A stretch of DNA of 64,000 nucleotides, from assembly GCA_006386115.1 (NCBI GenBank), contig VFIW01000006.1:124001-188000 (forward strand), read 5' to 3'. The translations under genes were made by a program, and so were the position numbers. Under the pieces are notes generated by a model. It made no database searches and had not been told where the DNA came from. It was given only the letters and a program-made list of their open reading frames with translations. Shown in pieces: positions 1-10,262 of this stretch. Position 1 is the stretch's first letter. Every line of letters begins with the position of its first letter. The stretch is from Globisporangium splendens (lineage: Eukaryota > Oomycota > Peronosporomycetes > Pythiales > Pythiaceae).

Positions 1-542
1 AGATTGCTGAGCGAAGGACCAAACACGTCTTTTCCGATTCGTTTCTGTCCACATGCCGAGAAATCCCATGCGATGAGATCTCCTAGTCGTTGCAACGCAC
101 TGGGAAACACTTTCAAACTCGGATTTCCTCGTAAAAGGAGGATCTGAAGCGCAGACAGAGAGCCAATCGATTCGGACAACGATTCCAGTCGGTTGCTGCA
201 CAAATTCAACTCTTCCAACGCATGCAGTCCGTCGCAGCATTCGCCAAAGGTCTGCAACTGGTTGTACGCGAGATTCAGCACTTTCAGATAGTGGAGATGC
301 TTGATCTGGTCTGGAATCGCATGCAACTGATTACTGTGTAGATCCAGGACTTGCAGATCGCGGACTTCTCCGATCTCGACTGGAAGAGCTCCGAGTTCGC
401 TGTCGCTCACGTTCAGCGTCTGGAGTGTGAACAAATGCGCAAACATCGCACCGGGAAGGCTCTGCAAGCGATTCTTCGACAAATCCAGGATGAGCAAGCT
501 GGACAGCGTATTTAGTGCATCTCGGCCACGGAAGAGCGACAT
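1..542 (-). CDS. Leucine-rich repeat protein segment, cut by the window edge
   Basis: Reading leftwards from an ATG at 542, one open frame encodes successive leucine-rich repeats: LLILDLSKNRLQSLP, LQTLNVSDSELGALP, LQVLDLHSNQLHAIP, LKVLNLAYNQLQTF, LEELNLCSNRLESL and LQILLLRGNPSLKVFP. They fit the LxxLxLxxNxLxxLP pattern, so the product should be a curved binding scaffold. The repeats continue to the left edge and the 3' end is missing. The frame stays open upstream of this ATG to about position 610, so the ATG may not be the true start. The EF-hand exons immediately upstream are in another frame, and a one-base change near 543 would join the two. It is therefore either a separate LRR gene or the C-terminal half of an EF-hand/LRR protein. 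The LRR assignment is firm; the gene boundary is not. Confidence 0.7.
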   Translation of the reverse strand, partial: MSLFRGRDALNTLSSLLILDLSKNRLQSLPGAMFAHLFTLQTLNVSDSELGALPVEIGEVRDLQVLDLHSNQLHAIPDQIKHLHYLKVLNLAYNQLQTFGECCDGLHALEELNLCSNRLESLSESIGSLSALQILLLRGNPSLKVFPSALQRLGDLIAWDFSACGQKRIGKDVFGPSLSN

Positions 543-1765
543 TGGGAGCAGCAGCAGAGGCAGCTGCTTTGCTTGATTTGCCGGATTTCGTCGCTGCGTG
601 GACGCGCAGATGGTTGGTGATGTACATCGCGACCACAAACTCGCGTTCGTCAATGTATCCCCTTTTATTTCGTCAAAAGCATGGCATCAGTGGGTGATTT
701 AGACTCATAATCACCACAACCACAAAATGCATTGCTAAGACTTACTTTTTCTGGTCGTCGACAAGCTGAAAGAATCGTTTGGCTTTGGATTCTAGGACGT
801 TGAGCTTTCGATACGCGAGCATTTGCTGATACTCTAGCGAGGGAGAATGAGTTAATAACCTACCAAGCCGCAGCCAAATGGAGCGACTACGAGTCAAACC
901 TTCACCACGTACCTCCAAAATCGATCGAGTTGGATTTGTCCTGGTCGAACATCTTGAAGAGCTGCTTGGCGTTCCGCTGCAGCTCATCGAGCGAGAGCTG
1001 GTTCTGCAGCTCGTCTTGCTCGATTTCCATCACGGTGTTGAGCAGTTTGTTCGAGAGCGCCTCCATCTCCAGCGCAATCTGCTCGGGAGTCTTCACTGGG
1101 GGCGAATACGACTGGAATGCGCCGTAGGCAAACACAAGCGGCAAAATACTCGGCGGCTTGGCTGCCGACGGTTTACAGATCATCACCGAAGCAAAGCCAA
1201 GTGGATCGAACACAACGAGTTCCTGGTCGAACGTGGCGGGAAGATGGCAGCCTTTCCATTGACCCTCGGGGCCGTCGTCGAGTAGAACCGTCTCCGCATT
1301 GCCCTCCAGCTGCTTGAGTTGCTTCTCGTTCGCGAACTCGCGCGCGCTCGCTCGACAGAGCACAACGAACGCTGGGAGGTCTTTCTCATTGCGGATCGTG
1401 ACATTCAGGAAGCGGAGCCAATACGAAGATGACGTCGAAGAGGAGGAGGACGGCGCATCCAGAGCACTCGACGCGCTCTCAGTGGTCTTGCGCAGAATCA
1501 GCTGCTCGCATAAGCGTTGCATGTGAGCTCACTGATACATACTTTCTTCTTGCTAGCACCGGTCCTGCCTCGTAACTCGTACCTGCACTTTGCCAGCCGC
1601 TGGTTGTTGCTGGTACTTGTCGCCTGCCTTCACACTGCTGCGCCACTCACCACCGCTCAGGAAAGATCGCTTCTTGCGCTTGTCCTTGAACGGGTTCTTC
1701 ACAACAATCGGAGGCGCCAGGTCCTGCAGATTCGCCTCCAAGATGATCGCCTCCATGGTGCCCAT
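331..1765 (-). CDS. EF-hand protein, several exons
   Basis: Three or more exons join with matching phase. Exon 1 (ATG at 1765, or further upstream) contains PPIVVKNPFKDKRKKRSF and ends at a GTGAGT donor near 1650. Exon 2 starts near 1527 and runs to about 904. The next exon starts near 838, and a third starts near 668 after an intron with a GTAAGT donor. Two EF-hand loops are each split by an intron: DQDKSNSIDFGE and DDQKKGYIDERE, with acids at positions 1, 3 (first loop), 9 and 12. The second is followed by FVVAMYITNHL, reminiscent of EH-domain EF-hands. Calcium binding is likely for the first loop; the second lacks the acid at position 3. A Ser-rich segment and an EIEQDELQNQLSLDELQ helix precede the loops. 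The 3' end is unsettled: this frame closes at 331 while an LRR frame takes over at about 542. Confidence 0.6.
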
Positions 1766-1769
1766 CTGC

Positions 1770-2560
1770 TTCCACAGCCCGTCGCCTGGTGCTGCATCTC
1801 GATGACGACAAATATAACTCCGTCCTCACGTCTCCAGGACTTGAATATGGTCGTCTGATAGAAATAGAAGATTGGACTTCGTCAATGAATCGAGAGTCTG
1901 TTGTCAACGACACTCTTGAAGATCGAAATCAGCCCCTTGGCCAGAAGGAGATACGTGTCTCGTTTTCTCGCAATGGTCCGTGCGAGTTCGCCTCTCGTGA
2001 GAGCAAGCAGATCAGCCGTGATCCATCGTTCAAGGAGCGTTTTAGACGGTGCTCCGCACTCCACATCACAACAACCTTCATGGTCTGGTCTCCGAGTCAC
2101 CTCACGATCTGCAGCGAAGTTCTTTCTTCGAGCACTGTCTGCACTAACGTGTCAGCTTGGCTCTTCCCTTGGTTGCTTCATCGCGCGTTCCTCATGCGCT
2201 TGGCTTCCTTTGTCTCGGTCTTTCTCTTTGGCGTTCGCTCTCGAAATCTGAGAAAGCCGTAGGTGCGCACGGACCTATCCGGATAAACTGCTGAAAGGCA
2301 ACACTCTCCATTCCCAAGTCAAGCACCGCTCTTTTCCATTTTAAAATCAGAGAAGAAGATTGCGTGCTGTCTGTTAGGATATCGAATCTTGAAACTCGTT
2401 GAAGGTGATGGCGTCTCCTTCTGTCACGAAAGGACAATCTGCTCGAAAGGCAACCACCACACATTAAGCCCACCGACGCTGGCTGCGTAAATGGCCGCAA
2501 TGGCGTAAACGGCGCTCTCTAGAAGGCGCACACTGTCTTCAACAGCATTTACATATTCTA
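1770..2560 (-). other. Probable 5' exons of the EF-hand gene, unresolved
   Basis: The minus strand shows protein-like but unconnected stretches. A helical piece around 2055-1900 reads ERWITADLLALTRGELARTI, then YLLLAKGLISIFKSVV. A piece near 1895-1845 reads KSNLLFLSDDHIQVLE before a GTGAGG donor. A third, RHRDAAPGDGLWKQ, runs in frame into the ATG at 1765. These look like upstream exons of the EF-hand gene. I could not join them with consistent phase, and no family is recognised. From about 2200 to 2560 nothing convincing is visible. Confidence 0.3.
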
Positions 2561-2799
2561 AAGAGAACGGTACGACGCAAAAGTGTACGTGTATTCACTC
2601 ATCAGACTGCACTTGGATACGAGTGGGAAGAGGGAAAGTATGGAGGTCCAACGTGCTGTTCTCGTCCGCCTGCCGACGCGTTTTATAATCAATCGCAGAG
2701 CCACAGCAGCGCCACGTTTTCATAGTAAAATGGCAGCGAACGCGCGCTGCTGGGTCAGGTCTCCGTTTAAAGAAGCAAAAATATGGGGGCGTCGCGCAT

Positions 2800-3348
2800 T
2801 TACATCCACGCGGCGACGGACACGACGGCGACGACGGACGCGACGAACATCGACGACGTGCTGGCTGCGCTCGTGGTCGGCGCGGGGGTCGCAGGCGCCG
2901 TGGTTGTGACGCTGCTGCTTGCACCCGCCGTGGACGAAGAGCTGGTGGACGCCTCGCCGGCGACCTCAGCTGGGGATGGCGACGGTGTGGTGACCGTCGA
3001 GCTACTCGATCCGGAGCTGGAGCTGGTGCTGACAGCGGTGCAGTCCATAAACGCGATGAGCGAGACCGGCGTGACGCCGTCCACCTCGCAGTCAGGCGCT
3101 TGCGACGCGACCTTCTTGATCAGCTTGACGCAGTCCGTGTCGGCGCACACCTGCAGCTGCGTCACTTCGCTGGCCACGAGGCTGTTCAGGTGCGCGCACT
3201 CGGGAGCGTCGCCAAGCACGGCGTCGAACTTGGCGACAGCCTCCAGGTCATCGGACGTGCAGTTGGCGGCGTTGGCCGAGGAGGACAGAAGCAGCACGGC
3301 AGTGGCGGCGGCGGCGGCGAGCGCCGAGAGCTTGGACAGCGACAGCAT
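2800..3348 (-). CDS. Elicitin-like GPI-anchored secreted protein
   Basis: This single-exon gene encodes 182 residues. Residues 1-27 form a classic signal peptide (Ala/Leu-rich core, cleavage after SANA), which is why the ATG at 3348 is preferred to the in-frame ATG at 3432. Residues about 28-120 carry the elicitin pattern with six cysteines (NC, PEC, QVCADTDC, PDC, MDC), expected to form three disulfides. A Ser/Thr-rich O-glycosylation-type stalk follows, then a hydrophobic C-terminus (MFVASVVAVVSVAAWM) typical of a GPI anchor signal. Elicitins are oomycete-specific lipid/sterol-binding proteins, some of which trigger plant defence. The long stalk and anchor place this one with the elicitin-like class held at the cell surface, not the short freely secreted class. 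Sterol carriage here is inferred from the family. The gene is intact. Confidence 0.93.
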   Translation of the reverse strand: MLSLSKLSALAAAAATAVLLLSSSANAANCTSDDLEAVAKFDAVLGDAPECAHLNSLVASEVTQLQVCADTDCVKLIKKVASQAPDCEVDGVTPVSLIAFMDCTAVSTSSSSGSSSSTVTTPSPSPAEVAGEASTSSSSTAGASSSVTTTAPATPAPTTSAASTSSMFVASVVAVVSVAAWM

Positions 3349-3383
3349 TTTGACACGAAGGTGTTTCGAGGACTCGGAGCGCG

Positions 3384-3404
3384 GGCGATTTGCGGAATGA
3401 AGCG
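3384..3404 (-). promoter_or_regulatory. Possible oomycete initiator for the elicitin gene
   Basis: On the minus strand, about 35-55 bases upstream of the elicitin ATG, CTTCATTCCGCAAATC resembles the oomycete core GCTCATTYYNCAWTTT at about 12 of 16 positions, with TCATTCCGCA exact to the core. Distance and orientation fit a transcription start. Confidence 0.35.
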
Positions 3405-3432
3405 GCGAGGCGTTCTTCCTCCATGGGCACAC

Positions 3433-4457
3433 GATTGCGGACCTCCCATCTCCTTTCTTCCCTCTGTCTGGTGCATTGTCGCTGGGCAGAATCGAGTTGC
3501 AGGGATAAAGCTCAGAGAGTGGGATATTGGGATAAACGACAACGTCCCATTGTCCGTCTGCGTGTGTGTTTTGACACTGTGATTCAGTGGCAGGTGGTTT
3601 ATCCCGAATTTGAATTTACCCGGGCCAAACGACTTGGGCAAATTGGTTTGACTCCAGATCGATCACCCGGTTTGATTTTGCCCAGTTCTTCGTAGGGAAC
3701 AAAATAGAAAAAAAAGGAAGGGTCTTTGTGGCATTGTGCTTTTTTATGTCCGCCTTTTCAGCCAATCATCGATCATGAGCATCATCCAGCGTTGCAAATG
3801 AATGATGCGAAAAGAGCGCGCTCCTGACAGTGTTTCCGTGACCAGATACCCTTCACAGATGACGCTGTGCCTGGTTCCATTCGTCCTTACCTTAGTAAGA
3901 GAGGTTTCCGAGTAGGTTTTGACCAGATGACACAGCTGCAAAGAGTAATTTGGCGCAGATTCAGATCTTTTATACAGGTTTAATCGCGAAATAGAAGGTG
4001 ATTCCGTCTTTTCTCACAGTCGAGCCGAGCCAAGCCGGCTTGATCCTTCCAAATGTATCCACCTCGTTGCTGTCGAACAGCGCATTGCAGATCCAGTATT
4101 TCTTGGCATTCCAGCAACTGTGTTGCCACTCCAAGTTTTGATCAGCTTGACACTGTCGATATCAGCCGACTTAACCCTCCCATTACGAAAAAAGTGGCGT
4201 TTTTCACTCGCGACTGCCCGAAGCAAAAAGAGTCAACTGAAAGAGCCCGTTGTTTATGAAGGTTATACATAAAAAGAAGAGGCATTTCTCGTAATTTGTA
4301 CAACCGAGCCAAGCCGACTCAATTGTCCCATGCGTGTAGCTGCTGAAAAGGCACAGCGCAATGCCAGAGACAATCGATTCCCTGAAAACAGCGAGAGAAG
4401 CTATCAACACCACAAACGGCGTCTTTTTAAAATCGGGCAAGTTGCGCCTGATATGGT
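3433..4457. other. Intergenic region between the elicitin and CAP genes
   Basis: No coding region can be supported. Two copies of GAGCCAAGCCG lie near 4023 and 4305, probably traces of local duplication 3' of the CAP gene. A short A/G-rich run lies near 3705-3720. Confidence 0.5.
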
Positions 4458-6206
4458 TTAGTCCGTCTTGGAGGAGCTGAAGATCTGGGTCAAATAGCTC
4501 TTGACGTTGTCGCAATTCTGGTTTTCAGCCTTGGCGAAGCCAACTTCGGTCGCATCTGGGTGTAAGATACTGCTCGACGGTCCACTCGGACTGAACCATG
4601 CTCCGATCACCTGCGTAGCATCCTGCTGCTGGCCATCAGCGATCACCGCATACACCTCGTCGTATTTGTAGCCGGCGTCCGTCACGCGCTGCGATAGCGT
4701 TGAGTCACCACCGTCGGAATCGGTCAAGGTACATCTCGAAGCCTGGTGGAGCGATTGGCTGAGTGCGGCAGCTGCCAAAGCTTGGTTGAATGTTACCGGC
4801 GCCAAATCACTCGCCTCACGAAGTTGGTTAATCTGATCGAGCATCGCTTGAGTTTCGCTTTCCGTCATTGCATTCTTGTTCTGATCCTGCGCCGCTTGAG
4901 TTTCGCTTTCTGTTGCATCAGTATTGTCGAGTTGGTCATTAATGGAGAGATTGCCGTCGTCGGTGCCATCATCTGTTGGAGTCGTGTTGCTTTGGCTTCC
5001 GCTTGCACTGGCATTAGCAGCATTGCTGCTTTGGTTTCCGCTTGCGTTGGTAGTAGCAGCACTATTGGCATCGCTGCCATTTCCACTGTTACCTTGACTG
5101 CTGCCTGCATCGCTATTGGCAGGTACCTCTTTCTGGCTTGGGCTGAACTCAGTTGGCGCGTCTGGCGTTCCACTGACTCTGTTGGCAATGTAGCCGCAGA
5201 AAGCATCGCTGAGGATCGTGGTATACGGCTTGTCAACCTTCTTTAAGAAGCATTGCTCGTCATAAGAGGTCCAGGTCCAATGTGTGCAGGCTGGATTCTG
5301 TTCGCAGGAGGCAGCACAGTCAGTACTTTGTGGAGCATGCTTGTCTTCAATATCGTTGCCATAGTAGTCACAGTTGGTTACGGACACGCCATCATTTGTC
5401 GGGGTAGCCCCAGCAGTGCTGACTGGACTGGACCCAGCAGGCGACAAGCCTGCTGAAGAAGGCGGGTTGCTCGGTTCCACTGATCTGCCAACAACGTAGT
5501 CGCAGCCAGCTCCTACGAGCGGAGCTGCATCTCCGAACACTCCACTTTTCAGGAAGCACGTCTCAACCGACTGTCCATCCTTTTTCCATGTCCAGTGCGT
5601 GCAGCTGGAGCTATCCGCACAGGCATCCCCACACGCATTCGCTTCTCCTGTCACCAACTGGATGTCTTCGCCTGTGATCTCGCAGTTGAACGACCAATTG
5701 ACACGACCGTTGCTCCTTGAAGCCCAGTCGGAGACTTTTCCATTGGGACTTGGTTCGACTGGTTGTGCGTCTGGATTCGGACTCGAATCATCTGGCTTGC
5801 CGTTTGGGTTCGAAGTCGTTTGTGGTCTGCCCTGGGTGGTCGAAACGGCCGGCTTGATTTCGTTAGGATCGATCGCTCCGTCGAATCTCCCAATCACATA
5901 ACCACAGTGAGCGACGTCACGATGCTTGGCTTCGTCGGCAGTACCGCCCTGAAGGAAACACGTATCGACGGACGTGTTCTCATCCTTCCACGTCCAATGT
6001 GTGCAGTTTGGATCATCTGCACATAGGTCGCCACAATCACTAGCAGCGCCAGCAACGCCACGATTTGAAGTTGCATCGGCAAAGCCACACTTGGTGGACC
6101 ACATGACACGGTCGTTGCTACCAAGTGCCCACGCCGAAGCGAGGCTGGGGAGGAACGCAGCAATCGCACAGAGGCTGATAGGGAAGAGCGCGGTCGGAGT
6201 CTTCAT
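4458..6206 (-). CDS. Secreted protein with three PAN/Apple-like domains and a CAP (SCP) domain
   Basis: 582 residues, one exon. The ATG at 6206 is chosen because it begins a clean signal peptide (MKTPTALFPISLCAIAAFLPSLASA); the frame extends 45 codons further upstream but adds nothing plausible. Three related modules follow at about residues 28-105, 160-240 and 265-335. Each has the core CTHWTW, an upstream CxxxC and downstream CFL and CGY/CDY, as in PAN/Apple adhesion domains. A Ser/Asn/Gly-rich linker with a duplicated TESETQA leads into a CAP domain (about 465-582, INQLREASDLAPVTFNQAL to YLTQIF). PAN domains bind carbohydrate or protein, and CAP proteins can bind sterols; both roles are inferred here. 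The domain set suits a cell-wall or host-interface protein. Two decayed CAP fragments lie 1-1.7 kb upstream. Confidence 0.85.
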   Translation of the reverse strand: MKTPTALFPISLCAIAAFLPSLASAWALGSNDRVMWSTKCGFADATSNRGVAGAASDCGDLCADDPNCTHWTWKDENTSVDTCFLQGGTADEAKHRDVAHCGYVIGRFDGAIDPNEIKPAVSTTQGRPQTTSNPNGKPDDSSPNPDAQPVEPSPNGKVSDWASRSNGRVNWSFNCEITGEDIQLVTGEANACGDACADSSSCTHWTWKKDGQSVETCFLKSGVFGDAAPLVGAGCDYVVGRSVEPSNPPSSAGLSPAGSSPVSTAGATPTNDGVSVTNCDYYGNDIEDKHAPQSTDCAASCEQNPACTHWTWTSYDEQCFLKKVDKPYTTILSDAFCGYIANRVSGTPDAPTEFSPSQKEVPANSDAGSSQGNSGNGSDANSAATTNASGNQSSNAANASASGSQSNTTPTDDGTDDGNLSINDQLDNTDATESETQAAQDQNKNAMTESETQAMLDQINQLREASDLAPVTFNQALAAAALSQSLHQASRCTLTDSDGGDSTLSQRVTDAGYKYDEVYAVIADGQQQDATQVIGAWFSPSGPSSSILHPDATEVGFAKAENQNCDNVKSYLTQIFSSSKTD

Positions 6207-6256
6207 AGTTAAAAGGTCCACAAGAAGGCTGTGAGTTTGGTCGATTAGCTTGAAGA

Positions 6257-6272
6257 GAAAATTCGAAAATGA
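6257..6272 (-). promoter_or_regulatory. Possible oomycete initiator for the PAN-CAP gene
   Basis: The minus-strand sequence ATTCATTTTCGAATTT matches the oomycete initiator consensus at about 13 of 16 positions and sits about 50-65 bases upstream of the chosen ATG at 6206. This independently supports that start over the ATG at 6341. Confidence 0.45.
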
Positions 6273-7176
6273 ATGAGAACGGAGATGGCTTCGCTGATTG
6301 CAGCAGGACAAGGATTCAATGTGATGCGCGCACTTTGTCATCCCCCAACATGTTCCAGTCCTTCATATAGCGCGTGTTTTTCTGAGGCTATTCCGAGGCT
6401 CATGGGATGCCGCATTCGGATTTCCCGCTGCTCGTTTGTATTTATGGTTGGCTGGGACGGTGCATTGGAAATGCGATTGTGTTAGAGGGTTGCATGATTC
6501 TCCACATCAGCGCCATGGCGAGAAAAGGGTCTGTCACCAAGTACAAATCCCTATCACCAACGCCACGAGTGGCTCTGTGCATAAGACTCTGCGGACGATC
6601 TCTGAACTCAGGTTGCAGTTGCATACAGGTTTTGGACACCTCGTTTGAATCTGAAATGCGTCCCGTCTCTGAACCCAAAGTTGTGTACTGATTTTGAGTA
6701 ATTCACTGCAGCTCTGCTTCACCCATACATTTTCACAATTGCGAGCCACACAAACGATTGCGAGAATACAGTGTGGATGCCAACCTGGTGTTCCCGTGGC
6801 CCACGTAGAGGTGTCAGAACCACCGGGAGCATGCACGACAATTGAAGATGGCTCGCTTCGAATGGGAGCTTAAGAGCGAGTGGTTGAGCAATGATGTATG
6901 GAGGAGGAGGATATGTCAGCAAATAACGAAAGCGCACAGGCACTCAAGTGTGCTTAAAGCACATAAAGAGATCTCATTATGCTAGTGTATGCGATTTATA
7001 AAGGGCTTTCAACCGATACGCAGATCTTGTTCTCATCCGAGTCGATCGAGCCGACGCTAGAACCCAAATGCATACATGCAGCGAAGTTGTCCAACTGCGC
7101 ACATGAGCTGCAACCAAACGGTTCCACAACCAACCAGCTCAATTCTCAGAGTGACCCCGAGCACCGTGTGATGTAG
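6273..7176. other. Intergenic region upstream of the PAN-CAP gene
   Basis: No conserved coding sequence is visible; open frames are short and low quality. The sequence just before 7177 lies 3' to the minus-strand CAP relic and may belong to the same decayed duplication. Confidence 0.4.
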
Positions 7177-7400
7177 CCTAATCCGTCTTGAGAAACTGAA
7201 AATCAGGGACAAGTAGCTCTTGACTCATGGGTACTCGGATTCTCGACCTTGGCGAAGCCAAACTCAATCACATCAGGGTTTGAGATGATGTTTGACTGTT
7301 CGCTGACCACCTGCGTCGCATTCTGCATGCCATCGACGATCGCTGCAAAGACCGCATCGTTGCTGCATCCGTGTTCTTTGCCCGTTCTTGCACGGAGAGG
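7177..7400 (-). pseudogene. Decayed CAP-domain fragment, minus strand
   Basis: The minus strand reads NDAVFAAIVDG, ATQVV and PDVIEFGFAKVENP. These align with DEVYAVIADG, ATQVI and PDATEVGFAKAENQ at the end of the intact CAP protein. The nucleotide match includes the region around the CAP stop codon (about 7177 here against 4456 there). Small deletions and frame breaks interrupt it, the conserved Trp region is lost, and nothing resembling the PAN modules or a signal peptide was found upstream. It is a C-terminal relic in the same orientation as the intact gene, about 1 kb beyond that gene's start. Confidence 0.7.
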
Positions 7401-7739
7401 TGGCCTTCTGGCTCCTTGAGCAGAAAGGAGTAAGGTGGAAACTGAGTGTGTATTTGAAATTAAAAGCAAATGCAGACTACTCTTCTTGCTTTCTCCTTGC
7501 CAGGCACTGGATCCGACGCAAAGGATGCCAACCATCCTGAGTAATGCGGAAATGGGTATCGGGAACGCTAGATCGTCACTCCACTTGATGTCGCCGACCC
7601 GAGACTCCGATGTAGACACACATGGAGCACGTCTGTCTTCCCGAACATGCACCCATCGCCCATGGGTACGGATTCTCCTGTCGGGTGATTCTAAAGCGTC
7701 AAGCCAACGGCGTCGCAGCGCGGTTACTCAAGAGCTCCT

Positions 7740-7898
7740 TGTGTTGATCTTGGATGGCCAGCAGAATGCAGGCAGTTCACGTGCTTTGGTCCCACAGCCG
7801 TATACCCGGATATGACTGTCAAGATAGAAAATCCAGAGTGTGCCAACCTCAAAACTGTCTTGACCCGCATCGTCCGTCAGCTTCCGCAAAAAGGATGA
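7740..7898 (+). pseudogene. Second decayed CAP-domain fragment, plus strand
   Basis: The plus strand reads LILDGQQNA and then, after a frame change, PDMTVKIENPECANLKTVLT ending at a stop near 7898. This parallels VIADGQQQDATQ and PDATEVGFAKAENQNCDNVKSYLTQ of the intact CAP gene. GATGGCCAGCAG is identical in both. It is inverted relative to the other fragment and the intact gene, and more diverged. No start or upstream domains remain. Confidence 0.6.
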
Positions 7899-8469
7899 AG
7901 CCATGCCAGACAGCTATTGGTCCGATTTGGGGAGACATTGTTTCTGATTTCGTTTGCATTTCTGACTGCGTGCGCTGTTGAGTAGCAGTGCATGGATACG
8001 TGTGTGCCATGGCGTTGACTCAGCTCGTTAAGAACAGACAAACATGCCTTTATTAGTTAACTATTTACTTGACTGCTGGTTCGCACCGGATGGCGTGTAC
8101 TGCTTTGAGCGCGAGACAGCAAAGATGAAGCCTCTCGATTTGCTCTAGATAAGGAGATCACACCGCATCGAGCGGCGCTCCACCGTTCTCTTTCCATGCA
8201 GGATTATGGTTGAAAGTCGTCTGCTGAAGTGACCGCCATTCCATCTGGAGTTCCGAGAATAAAAAAAGTTGCCGTTCGCAATGTTGCAGGACGCTTGTAA
8301 TGTTGCGCATTCTGTTCTCATCCCTTCAAGTTGCTCGTATGGTGCGCAAAACCGTTTCATTGCGATCGGATTGGCTAAAAATAGGCTGTCTTCTTTTTGC
8401 AGTTTCTGCAGAATGTAGGTATGAGACTCAGAATGGTTGCATTGGCGTCAAAACGTGCACAAGGCGAAA
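7899..8469. other. Intergenic region before the kinesin-13-like gene
   Basis: Nothing coding is supported. It separates the CAP relics from the kinesin promoter. Confidence 0.4.
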
Positions 8470-8485
8470 GCTCATTTCGGAATTG
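8470..8485 (+). promoter_or_regulatory. Oomycete-type initiator for the kinesin-13-like gene
   Basis: GCTCATTTCGGAATTG matches the initiator consensus at 14 of 16 positions and lies 43-58 bases upstream of the proposed ATG at 8528, in the right orientation. It supports the short first exon chosen for this gene. Confidence 0.5.
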
Positions 8486-8527
8486 GAGCTTCGCCCGCGA
8501 CACCGCAAGCGCACGCACATAATCTCC

Positions 8528-10262
8528 ATGGTTCCCGAGCGAGAATGGCGCGGCGCGGGCCAGAATATGGACAAGCGGTAGGCTGCGCTCCCCCACTGCG
8601 TTCTTCCGGCGTATTACCACTCCGTAACGCCCCCGTTGCATGTGTTTTCTTGTGCCCGTTTCGTAGAACCGCGCGGAAGGTGCACAGCGACGACTTTAAG
8701 CGCACGTTGCGTGCGATCCGCGACGAATTTCTGCGTGCGTATTCCCAAAAGAGAGACAACCATGCAGAGGAACAGCAAATGGGGAATGACCAGATCCACG
8801 TGTATGTGCGCAAACGCCCGTTGTTGCCGCATGAGCTCGAGAAAAACGAGTTTGACGTGATCTCGTCGATTGGCAAGCGCGAGATCGTGATCCATGAGTG
8901 CAAGATGCGCAATGGTAAGCTTGCGTCTATGTAATGTACATTTACATGCGTGTAGTCAAGTACTGGATGATTGATTTTGAAAATATGTATGTGAACGACA
9001 GACATGCGGCATAAGTATGTGGTGTCCCACCACCAACGTTTTTCGACGTGCTACGATGAAAATATCGACACGGAGGCGATTTACCAGGGCTCGACCAAGC
9101 ATTTGCTGCTGCATACGATGAAAGGCGGCAAGTCGGTGTGCATGATGTATGGTCAAACGGGATCGGGCAAGACGTACACCATGGGCGGTCTGTTCCAGTA
9201 CACCGCCGAGGATCTGTTCACGGAAGCCGTGGGGAGCGTCGACTTCACCGTTTCGGTCTCGGCGATTGAGATCGTTGGTTCGAAATGCTTTGGTACGTAC
9301 AAACTATGATCTGGAAATGAAGCCTCATTTACTAACATGCACTTTCTTGTTATCTCTGCTTTGGCAAAGACCTCATCAACAATCGAAGCAAAGTACTGGT
9401 GTGCGAAGACTCGGAGGGAAACACGAACCTCTTGAACGCAAGCGAAGTCGAAGCCGACTCGGCCAACTCGCTGATTCAAGTGCTTGAGAACGTGAAGGAT
9501 CTACGCTCGACCGAGTCCACGAACATCAACAGCCAATCGTCGCGTTCCCATTTAGTGTGCTACATCAACCTGCGTCATCCAACTCGTGGTGGTAGCGGCC
9601 CCGGAGACTTGTACGGGCAGCTCGTGCTCTTGGATCTCACTGGTAGTGAACGCAATGCAGATAGTTTCTACCACGATGCTGCGCGCCGCAAAGAGACAAT
9701 CGAGATCAACAAAAGCCACTTGGCGCTCAAGGAGTGTATCCGTGCGATCGGCAGTGAGGACAGCACGGGGTACGTCCCATACCGAGCCAGCACGCTGACT
9801 CGAATCTTGAAAAGCTGCCTGTGGAGTCACAACTCCAAGGCGAGCGTCATTGCGACGATCTCGCCGCTTTCGGTCGACACGGAGCATACGCTGCATACGC
9901 TGCTCTGTGCTGGACAGATGCTTGAGGACGCGCCTCACATCAGCACGGAGACCGTGGACGTGAAGGAAGAGGATGAAGAAGGCATTGCAATAGTGCCAGT
10001 GCGCGAGTGGGACAATGACCGCGTCAAGCAATGGTTCAGCTCGTTGCGCAAGGGTGCATTCGATAAGTATGTGACGAACATTGGAGGCTCTGTGGATGGA
10101 CGCATGATCACGCGATTCACACTCATGCGATTTAAGCAAATCTGCAATGGAAACGCCGTGGATGCTGGGCATGTGCTTAAGGCACTGAAGGACGAAATGG
10201 CGGAACAAGACAAAGCGCTCAAGGCACGGCGCGGACATATCGTGGCGCGCCACAACAAGTAA
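8528..10262 (+). CDS. Kinesin-13-like motor with C-terminal SAM-like domain
   Basis: Four exons (about 8528-8577, 8667-8914, 9002-9292, 9370-10262) join in phase to give about 493 residues. The motor begins with QIHVYVRKRPLLPHE, the kinesin-13 style of opening. It has a P-loop GQTGSGKT (about residue 150), switch I NSQSSRSH (about 250) and switch II DLTGSER (about 285; usually DLAGSE). PYRASTLTRILKSCL follows. Kinesin-13 motors depolymerise microtubule ends in spindles and control flagellar length. After an acidic linker, residues about 406-478 (WDNDRVKQWFSSL, then MRFKQICNG) look like a SAM helix bundle, a probable protein-protein module. The protein is short for a kinesin-13, with little N-terminal extension before the motor. 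The start is inferred from splice phase and the nearby promoter motif; an unspliced upstream ATG at 8437 is the alternative. Confidence 0.88.
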
